In this document: piece after piece, positions 56,390-64,000 of the stretch | Numbering within the stretch: the first letter of the stretch is position 1 | Layout of the letters: every line of letters starts with the position of its first letter | NCBI RefSeq assembly: GCF_011745365.1 | Contig: NW_024468910.1 | Coordinates: 5,381,172 to 5,445,171 of the forward strand | Direction: 5' to 3' | Source: Cryphonectria parasitica EP155 | Lineage: Eukaryota > Ascomycota > Sordariomycetes > Diaporthales > Cryphonectriaceae | DNA length: 64,000 nucleotides | The notes under the pieces: model-generated | What the model was told of the DNA's origin: nothing | Database searches by the model: none | What the model saw: only the letters and a program-made list of their open reading frames with translations | Position numbers and translations under genes: made by a program

Positions 56390-59085
56390 ATGATTATGAA
56401 CCAAGCACCGCTGCCGCCGGCTGCCACGATTGCGATTGTCAGCATGATAGTTCTGAGCATGTATCGGCCGTCTGTCCCTACATTAATTCCCAGAGTCGCT
56501 CTGGCGGATGATAACAGCTACCACCGCAAAAGACAAGCAGCGCTATCAAACTTTGGCATGGGCTACGTATCTGCAAGTGGCACAATGGACGAGTGCAGTA
56601 ATGCAAAAGTCTACCAACTAATGGGTTACAATTTGACTGATCTCGACACTAATCAGCCGGTTTTGGTCAATCCGGATGTTCCGTATATCAACCTGAGCAA
56701 TTTGACGATTGGGACTATCACGACACGGTTCGAGGTTGTCAATAGCATGTTAGTGTGGCAGAATTCAGCCTTTTCAACAACACGGCTGGTTTTTGTGAAC
56801 TGAACGATATACTCCTATGCTACTTTTACAGTCGCCGGCGGTCCTGCCTGCTGTACAACTGTTGAGCTTGTAGTCATAGCTGGTCTGTGTTCTATTCCTG
56901 ACTTTTGTTGTGGCTCAAGCTGATACTTGGATGTAGAAAACCAGTGTCAGAATATTGTCTCGGATACGTCCCAGTCTCTCATTGCTACTCGAGGCCCCTC
57001 TGCGATCAGCAGCATTAGCTCCTCAGCTATCAAGGATTCATCGCTCAGTTCTTTGTCATCTAATGCGATCACCGGCACATTCAGCCAGCCTCAAATAGTC
57101 TCGGTAGCATCACCGTCTTCGTCGGAGTCTCCGCTCTCACTGCTAAGCCCGAATCAATTTGAGTCACCATCCGAGAGCAGCATTCCCACCACTAGTTCGT
57201 CATCAACTAGCCCGTCGTCCACACCTACTATCTACGTCTATGAAGGTCAGAGCCTAGCTGTTAGCCTCGAGGCCTATCTCCGAGATCCTACGGATTCCGT
57301 GGCATCTATATTGTCACCCGAGAATTGGATATACGATTCAGAGACTGGAGGCATTTGGACACTACATGTCGACCCGCCCGCAGATGAAGTCCCAGAGACG
57401 TTCAGTATTGCAGTAAACATCAACGGCAGTGGAGAAATCTATTCCGTTTCTTTACTGATCGTGGTTTTGGTGAGCCGTGATCCAAGGATAGGGCCTACAC
57501 TCTCCTTGAGCACCGTCTTGTCGACTCAATTGTCTGCTTTATCGACAAGCTTACCAACTCCGATCGTTTTTTATGCGTACCCAGGTCAAGAGTTGGTAGC
57601 TTCCCTGATTCCTTATCTAAGGAAGCCTACAGACACTCTGTCCCGCGTCCACTCGGATCCTTTCGAAGCTTGGATATATGGAGAGGGAAGGAATTTGATT
57701 GCAGATGTTTCTATAGATGCTGCGCCTCAATCTTTCGCAGTCACTGTGTCCATCCTGCCTAGTGATGGTGGGCAGATTTATACTCTGCCTATGCAGCTTG
57801 TTATTCTAGCCTAGCTCAGTACCACGACTTTGCCCAGCCTAGCACTACCGCGTTCCTCAAGCTCTTCCGCTATAAGTTCAGCATCTTCTTCTGCATCTGC
57901 GGTTGCAAGAACAACAGCGCCAACAATACAGCCGACCAAAACATCACCTACTCCAGTTTCGAGTTCTCAAATTCCGAGTTCTCAAGCTTCGAGCCTGCAA
58001 ACTTCGAGCCCGCAAATTTCGAGTTCTCGAACGTCGAGTTCGCAAACAACAACAAGTAGCAACTCAGTTCAGGGGAACTACACCACTATCACCACCACAT
58101 ACACTAGTGGCTTCGTGTATGTCACGACTACTGTTGAACAGCCTAGTGGGACTGTACAAGGCACAGTCCTTGTCGAATCGCCATTCCCTACGTGGTCTTG
58201 TGATGCCTATGCATATCTAGTTCAGTCCACAACGCTTCTTCAAGTGAATCTCACGACAGGAAGTTACAATACAGTGAGCACAAGTTTGGGCAATGGGAAC
58301 GACAATCTCAACGCTGTGAGCTACAATCCGACTGATAACTATATCTATGGTGTGACATCCAACGGCTCTTCTAGCAGATTTGTCAGGATATCGGCTCTGG
58401 GCACATCTGTTCTTAGCGTACCTCTTAACTTGACAGGAACTGCTAGTTTGCGCGGTGGCGACTTCGACCAGTATGGCGTCTACTGGGGTTTTACACAGTG
58501 GAACGCAGTCACGACATTTTACAAGATCGACCTCAACCCGCAGTCTCGGACGTATCTGCAGACCCTTAATTCGAGCACGGCGACTGTGCCTGGTACATGG
58601 CAACTTTACGACTGGGCTTTCTCAGCAACGCCCGGAAATGATGCGTATCTTGTAAGTCTTGGTTAACTTGGAACTGCTTTCCTTATTCCTAGCTACTTGT
58701 ACTAATTTACTATACCTGTTAGTATGGACTTGGTGTAAACCCGACGGGTTATACAAACACTCTATTGAGATTTACTAAAGACCTTGTTGGAGGAGCTACA
58801 TCCAATAATTGGACTGCTGTTGCTGCTGAAGGCCATACCGCTAACTCGACAAACAATAGCTATGGCGCTATGTTCTCTGTACCTGATGGCTCGCTTTACG
58901 GCTGGGAGAATACAGTTGGACAGATCTGGAAGTTTCCCATACCGGGAACCGCTTCAGCATCGATAAATCCCAATGCGACATACGTGAGCCAGGGGCCAGG
59001 TCCGGGCACTAATATCGATGGGGGCCATTGCCCTTATACTTTTCTCAACGGCACAGTTTATAGTTTTGCAGGCTATCCGACTTGA
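56390..59085 (+). pseudogene. Large Ser/Thr-rich cell-surface protein gene (DUF6923-type) with two in-frame stops
   Basis: Three exons (56390-56882, 56937-58651, 58723-59085; introns of 54 bp GTCTGT...TGTAG and 71 bp GTAAGT...GTTAG) form one 857-codon frame, interrupted by TGA at 56801-56803 and TAG at 57812-57814. The N-terminus has a hydrophobic signal-like stretch. Next come a small Cys-containing domain (MDECSNAKVYQL, TIGTITTRFEVV, CCTTVELVVIA-ENQCQN), a Ser-rich stalk, two related blocks of about 80 residues (VYEGQSLAVSLEAYLRDPTD and AYPGQELVASLIPYLRKPTD), another Ser/Thr linker, and a C-terminal propeller-like domain (AYLVQSTTLLQVNLTTG, NAVSYNPTDNYIYGV, GGDFDQYGVYWGF). Both stops lie in otherwise conserved coding text, and no splice solution removes them in phase. 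It could be a strain-specific null allele. Confidence 0.65.
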
Positions 59086-59577
59086 AATACTCATCTTTGC
59101 TAGTATCTGAAAATAGTTTATCGAGTTACTATTAGCTGGTTTTAGTATAATCTTTGCTAGCTCTTCAGTTATTCAATCTACAGTGAATATTCGAGCAAAG
59201 AAAACGGACAGACCACAACAAGACAAAAACCACAGAGGATGGCTAAAGCCCTTCTCCAAGCCCAAGGCGTAGGCTGTGAGTCGTCTTCTCTTCTTGAATC
59301 TCCCGACTGACTGTATGTTCTCAAAGGGCGGTGTGTTTGTAGACGAGTCTAGGTACGACCATCTTGCTGGACGGGTACAGCTCCTCATGAAGACTTATTA
59401 CAAGGTCAGAGCTGACAAGGTGACCAGGACCAGAGGGCAGCACGAATACAAAATATGTGCGAACCGAGAGGACCTTGTAGCTAGAGACGAGCCCTTCGCC
59501 CAACCAAGCATCCCGCTCTTCTCTCTTTCCCTTGCTCACCCACAAGACCAACTGCTCGGACCAATTGACCCCGCCCC
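59086..59577. other. Convergent intergenic region
   Basis: 492 bp between the 3' ends of the surface-protein relic and the second MCT gene; only shadow frames. Confidence 0.5.
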
Positions 59578-61124
59578 TCACTCGCTCTCCTTGTTCGTCG
59601 TCGACCCGGCCCGCACATGTCGGCGCTGCAGCAACGCCGCATAAAACAGCAGCAGGCTCCCCGCCGCTGTTACCGCCCCCGCGAAGCCAAACATGCCTTC
59701 GTACCCCGCCGCCGCGCCCCTCCCCCTCTGCTCGATGGCCCCCGCGATGGGCGGCCCGACTAGCATGGCGAAGCCGGCCACAGAGAAGGACGTTCCGATG
59801 CGCGTGCCTAGCGTTGCGACGTCCGGACTGAGGGCGGCGATGGCCGCGGGCGGCAGCGACGAGATGCCGCCGTACGCGAAGCCGTACAGGACCACGACGA
59901 CCATGAGCCCGGCGTAGTTGCGCACGCCGATCCATGCCAGCGAGATGACACCCGCAAGGGCCATGCAGGCTGGGTAGACCCACAGCGGGCCGAGGCGGTC
60001 GCTGGCGAGGGCGGTGAGGAGGCGACCGGGGAGGGAGCCGGCGCCCAGGACGGCTGAGACATAGAAGGCATCGGCCTGGGAGAGGCTAACGACGTTCTGG
60101 GCGAAGGCATTGGCGTAGAAGATGGGCGCCTGCAGGCCCACCCAGCCGACGACGTTGGCAAGAGACCAGAAGGCAAAGATAGAACTGCCGTCGCCGCGGA
60201 AGGCAGCGCGGTCGAGGAGGCGGCGGCGGGCGGAGGGCAGCCAGAGTGGTCGGACCGCGAGGAGAGGCACGAGGCTGGTGACGAGGACGATGAGGGCGAC
60301 GGCGCGAACAGCCCAGGGGAACGAGGCGGCTGCGACGAGCTGGCGGAGGACGATGGGGTAGACGATGGCGCCGACGCCGCTCCCAGCCGCAGCGAGCCCT
60401 CCTGCGAGACCCCGGCGGCGGGTGAAGTAGGTGCTGATGGAGGTGACGCCCGGGAAGAAGAGGCAGCCCATGCCGATGCCGGTACAGACGCCGAGGGAGA
60501 GGAAGACGCTCCAGTACCGGGTGGCGACGCTGGTGAGGGCGACGCCGAGGACGAGGAGGACGGTGCCGACGAGCAGGATGTGGCGGCAGTAGCCCTGGTC
60601 GTAGAGCGGGCCGGTGACGACGCCGACCTCGATGAGGAAGAAGGCCTGCATGGTTCCGATCCAGGCGATGGCCGAGGGGGACGAGGCGGCCAGGAGGTGG
60701 TCCTGGTAGTAGGTCTGGAAGACGCCAAAGCTGATCATAAGGCCCCTGACTGGCTGTCAGCAACAAGGACAGGACAAGGACGACAAGATCGAAGAGACAT
60801 CACGCCAGGTCCCGGGAGAAGGAGAGTGGAAACACGAAGCTATACGCACCAGGTGTTAAAGTAGATGACGAAGCCACCCAGCACCTGAAGCCACGCCTGC
60901 AGGCCCCCATCTGGCGCCTCGGGGATGGGCGCCTGCTCGGCGGAAGCCTCTAGTCGGGCTTCTTCTTCTCCTTGTCCTCCTCCTGCTTCATCTCTTAGAG
61001 GAGTCGAGACTGCCTGTGTGCCCATCTCTACTACCTCGTGGTCTCGCGAGCTGCATAGGGTCTTGGGCATCTCGCCAACGCGCTCTCCTGCGGCGTATGC
61101 GCCGGGGCCACTTCCTTCTTCCAT
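59578..61124 (-). CDS. MFS monocarboxylate-transporter-like protein 2
   Basis: Exon 1 (61124-60850) and exon 2 (60745-59578) join across a 104-bp intron (GTGCGT...GTCAG) to 480 residues. The start MEEGSGPGAYAAG opens an acidic N-tail of about 70 residues; an earlier in-frame ATG at 61241 is possible. Signature text: PDGGLQAWLQVLGGFVIYFN and then NTWGLMISFGVFQTYY across the splice, LGVCTGIGMGCLFFPGVTSI, FTRRRGLAGGLAAAGSGVGA, and in the second half DRLGPLWVYPACMALAGVIS. Twelve hydrophobic segments fit. It is a GC-richer paralogue of the gene at 38.6-40.6 kb, with an intron at the same Trp codon. It lies 1.9 kb from the NRPS-like gene and might export its product; this is inference. Confidence 0.88.
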
Positions 61125-61375
61125 TATGGCGTTCCTCACGGGATGCTGAGTGATGCAGATGACATCGGGTCGTGACTGTGAAGTGGTTCGTTCCCTCGTC
61201 AGGAGGAAAGGGAGGAATGGCATATAATTTACCAGGGTCAACCCTTCTCGGTCGTCAAATTACGAGCTGTTCCGAGCTGGCCACAACCGCCTCGAGGTTG
61301 ATTCCTGTGTAGGATATATGCAAGTCGATTAAGTGCGTACACTTCACAAAATGCAATGGCCACGGCTGTCAACAA

Positions 61376-61376
<1 letters not shown>

Positions 61377-61408
<32 letters not shown>
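61377..61408. repeat. (AC)16 microsatellite
   Basis: An uninterrupted run of 32 bases of alternating AC about 250 bp upstream of the second MCT start codon. Confidence 0.95.
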
Positions 61409-61411
<3 letters not shown>

Positions 61412-61511
61412 TTCACTCGCAAGCCTCAGAGGAAGCGATCGGGTCCCCACAGCACAGCTCAGCCCACCTTGTGCCTCCCTGGGAACAAGCGAACATGTTT
61501 TCCACCAACCT

Positions 61512-61530
61512 CCCCCCCCCCCCCCCCCCC
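61512..61530. repeat. Poly-C tract
   Basis: Nineteen consecutive C. Its exact length may be affected by sequencing. Confidence 0.9.
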
Positions 61531-62178
61531 TCCTAAACCGACTCCCAACTCCAGCGCTATGAACAAAAGTACCACCAACGGGTTCAAACTTGTCCTTTGC
61601 AGCAGAGCATAGACATCCCATCCTCTCTCTCCCAAGGACGGCCAGCCCTACGACTGGAGGCCCACTATCAATCAAGGCGTGTGGAACGTATGATGGTTAT
61701 CTCCAACAGACGAGCGAATGCCTGCTTGTTTGTCTGACCTCCGAGGCAGCGGCGGAAGAATGTTCCCCGGCTTGTCTCACGTGAACTCGTACTGAGGCGA
61801 TTTACACGTGTGGCCCCCAAATAGCAAAGTTGTCGGTTGGCGTAGATTGTACCCACCTGGTGGCCATATCAACAATCAATCACCCGATGTTCATGTACTA
61901 CTATGGCATGTCCTTCGTGCGGGAGGCTTGCTTTGGGTTCATGAAACGGCGGTCCACCACCTTCCCCTCCCCTACCTGATCCTTCCGGCGTTACCTTTGG
62001 ACCTTTGGACAACGTCTTCTCAGCCTGATGCAACGCTGCAATCTGGTGCTGTTGTACAAATCGCGTCTCAATTTCTGGCTTGCCATTATGCCTGCATGCC
62101 TGCCTGCCTGCATCCCATTCCTTCTCCTTGACTGCAATGCTGGATCCACCCCGAATGGCGACTTTGCGGGCCATCCAA

Positions 62179-62250
62179 CATGATCATCACCAACATGATC
62201 ATCACTAACATGATCATTACTAACATCATGATCATCACTAACATGATCAT
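62179..62250. repeat. 15-bp minisatellite CATGATCATCACTAA
   Basis: Four units with one or two changes (62179, 62194, 62209 and 62227) plus a partial unit at 62242; an extra CAT separates units three and four. Each unit contains the palindrome TGATCA. Confidence 0.9.
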
Positions 62251-63011
62251 CCTCCCCCATAGCCAATAAACGCACATCAGGGCGTCGCACTGTGTAAGGA
62301 CGGGAATACCGTGCATGCAATGGTACTCTGTGGGCCCTGCATCGGAAGGATTTCTTAATTCGCGGTAAATACTGCGGCAATGGGCTGACCCGCATGCTCC
62401 CTGCCCTGAATGGCTTAGCCCTCCACTTCCCTGGGGCTCTGCTGGTCGGTTCGATCCGGATTACCTTGTCCTCCTCTCCCGTAGAGCCCTCGTGGGATCC
62501 AGAGGTTCCCTTGTAGTAAAACATGCCTTAGTTGGACATGATAGCTTGGAATTCCTTTCAAGGGCCATCAAAACATTTGGATAGAAAAAACTTGGATGCT
62601 TCTCTTGTTATGTAGGGTGATCCCCAGACACAGACAAGAGGGACGTCTATCCTGGCTTCACGTCACGCCTCCTTCTTGAGGTTCCATGTGCGAGAAGGTC
62701 TCGAGGGCTTTTGGTGCCTAGTTCTAAAATATTACATGTGACTGCTGGAGTAGCTAGAGCTCACTAGAGATTAGCTGGGAATGCAGATGATCTTTTCTTC
62801 TTTTTTTGTTTTTCTTTTGGTCCTCTTTTATTTTGGCCTTACATAGAGCTGCGAAGCCATCTCACTGTACATCTGAGAGACTGACAGTAATACCTTAACT
62901 ATACTAGGAGATTTTGAGTGATAGCTTTAATATGCTGTAGTTTTAAATAGTAAGCAGTATTACAGTCACCTCACATTCCAAGAAGCTCCATCGTGACCAA
63001 GGATTCGGCTC

Positions 63012-64000
63012 TCACGCCATCCACTCCTTCACCCACCTTTGCATCCACTCCGGGCCGACCCCCTCCACCCCACGAAGAGCCTCGCTGCGGGCCAGCGCCC
63101 GCTCGATCGCCATCGGCGGCGTCTTAGCGCGCTCATCCACACCCCGCACCTCGTCTCGGTAGAAATCGATGAGCCGGATGGCTGGGTTCGTCACGAGTAC
63201 CGCGTCGTCGGCGGACGTGGACGCCGCCTCCAGCCGCGCCAGCCACGCAGACGGCGGCACAACTTTGGGCACCTGCTGCTGGGGGCCGCGGCTCGCCTTC
63301 ACCGTCTCAATGATGCAAGGCAGCAGCGACGCCCAGGTCGTGGTGTGGGGGTTGCGCAGGTTGTAGACCTGCGCCCTGTGCGGCTCGCTGGGTTCTTCCG
63401 AGTCGGCTTGGTCTGCCGTGGCGAGGTCGGCCAGGACATCGGCCAGCAGGTCCACGGGCAGCCAGTCGATCTCCGAGAACTGAGGGCCAAGCTGCTCGGG
63501 GAGGCAGCCCATCGCAAGAGACCCGATGACGAGGCTGGGGAGCCACTCCTTGCGGTTCCACTCGCCGCCGCCTGCCCGCCGGACAGGGCCAGCTACCTGG
63601 CCGACGCGGGCGATGGTGATGGGGATCCCGAGGCGTCGTGCTGCAGTATCGCACAGCAGCTCGGACAGGAACTTGCTCCGTGCATAGCCGTTCGAGGTTG
63701 GGGCGTCGCTGAGGGGCAGCAACTTCTCGGGCGCAGGAGAGGCCGGCGCGGCTGTAGACAGGCGAGTGCCCACGGCGCCGACCGACGAGATGAAGACAAA
63801 AGAGGCGGTGCGCTCTGGGCTGGCGGCTGCGCAGAGGTGAAGCAGGTTGACGAGCCCGACCAGCTCCGGCCGGAAGGCGGTCAGCCCCAGATTGAAGTTG
63901 ACGGGCCACGCGTTATGCACAACGAGACCGACCTGTGAGCGCAGCCTCTCGTACGTCGCCTCATCGAGCCCGAGCAGCGGCCGCCGCAGGTCGGCCTGGA
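63012..64000 (-). CDS. NRPS-like enzyme, C-terminal thioester-reductase domain (partial)
   Basis: The frame is open to the right edge, so the N-terminal part (expected adenylation and carrier domains) lies outside; about 329 residues are seen. It is the short-chain-dehydrogenase-type reductase domain that ends A-T-R enzymes such as Lys2-like and other NRPS-like proteins: VGLVVHNAWPVNFNLGL, NLLHLCAAASPERTASFVFI with SSVGAVG, the catalytic Tyr-Lys pair in SNGYARSKFLSELL, ITIARVGQVAGP, and EIDWLPVDLLADVLADLA with VYNLRNPHTTTW. It reductively releases a carrier-bound acyl chain as aldehyde or alcohol using NADPH. High GC relative to the upstream intergenic DNA. The neighbouring MCT gene may be functionally linked. 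The substrate is decided by the missing adenylation domain. Confidence 0.88.
   Translation of the reverse strand, partial: QADLRRPLLGLDEATYERLRSQVGLVVHNAWPVNFNLGLTAFRPELVGLVNLLHLCAAASPERTASFVFISSVGAVGTRLSTAAPASPAPEKLLPLSDAPTSNGYARSKFLSELLCDTAARRLGIPITIARVGQVAGPVRRAGGGEWNRKEWLPSLVIGSLAMGCLPEQLGPQFSEIDWLPVDLLADVLADLATADQADSEEPSEPHRAQVYNLRNPHTTTWASLLPCIIETVKASRGPQQQVPKVVPPSAWLARLEAASTSADDAVLVTNPAIRLIDFYRDEVRGVDERAKTPPMAIERALARSEALRGVEGVGPEWMQRWVKEWMA

Larger units (their letters stand above)
61125..63011. other. Intergenic region rich in simple repeats
   Basis: 1.9 kb. It contains an (AC)16 run, a 19-base C run and a 15-bp minisatellite (separate entries), and the promoter of the MCT gene. Short frames cross the repeats and are not genes. 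Confidence 0.5.

Noticed and set aside
59808..60728. 306-codon Ser/Pro-rich frame antiparallel in register with MCT gene 2
   Set aside because: A shadow of the GC-rich MCT coding sequence; low-complexity composition and no motif.
63039..63938. 299-codon plus-strand frame opposite the reductase
   Set aside because: Antisense shadow of a GC-rich gene; the minus strand carries unmistakable reductase motifs.

Overview
This 64 kb window is nuclear DNA from a filamentous ascomycete (Pezizomycotina; probably Sordariomycetes, genus not determinable). The evidence is short spliceosomal introns (mostly 50-140 bp, GTRNGT...YAG), fungus-restricted families (HeLo domain, RTA1, Zn2Cys6 activator, GLEYA surface protein, 2EXR, NRPS-like reductase, Xpt1-type Stealth protein) and RIP-like nonsense changes in decayed genes. 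Genes are sparse, with long gene-free stretches, so it looks like an accessory or secondary-metabolism-rich region. Gene models were built by hand: exons were joined where splice signals, reading phase and family motifs all agree.

Left part (1-9.6 kb): the 3' end of an amine/L-amino-acid oxidase, a four-exon DAL5-like MFS permease, a 3.2 kb gene-poor gap, and a secreted GLEYA-domain adhesin. Next (9.6-17.2 kb) comes a striking same-strand trio. It contains a HeLo-domain protein with a degenerate kinase domain, a 1150-residue fusion of an Hsp70-like chaperone with an apparently active Ser/Thr kinase, and a three-exon unknown gene broken by a 10-bp near-tandem duplication. HeLo domains are membrane-active cell-death executors in fungal allorecognition, so the first two genes are a candidate cell-death or immunity module.

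Middle (17.6-29.6 kb): a Golgi-type Stealth/xylosylphosphotransferase, then a divergent pair consisting of a GTP cyclohydrolase I paralogue and a 1180-residue four-domain fusion (methyltransferase-like, flavin oxidase, phosphomevalonate-kinase-like, adenine-phosphoribosyltransferase-like), followed by a GT8 glycosyltransferase. These three look like an undescribed pterin/nucleotide-derived metabolite locus. From 30.4 to 40.6 kb there is a secreted tyrosinase, a nearly intact Tc1/mariner element with one internal stop, a secreted kelch protein, a secreted yellow/major-royal-jelly protein and a monocarboxylate-type transporter. This is a possible pigment or phenol-oxidation neighbourhood.

Right part (41.7-64 kb): a 2EXR-domain pseudogene, a large GT28/UGT glycosyltransferase with C-terminal ubiquitin-interacting motifs, an RTA1 membrane protein, a Zn2Cys6 activator, a degenerate relic, a large cell-surface gene interrupted by two in-frame stops, a second monocarboxylate-type transporter, and the thioester-reductase end of an NRPS-like enzyme running off the right edge. 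No tRNA, rRNA or CRISPR was recognised. Two copies of an LTR-like terminus and several simple repeats are present.
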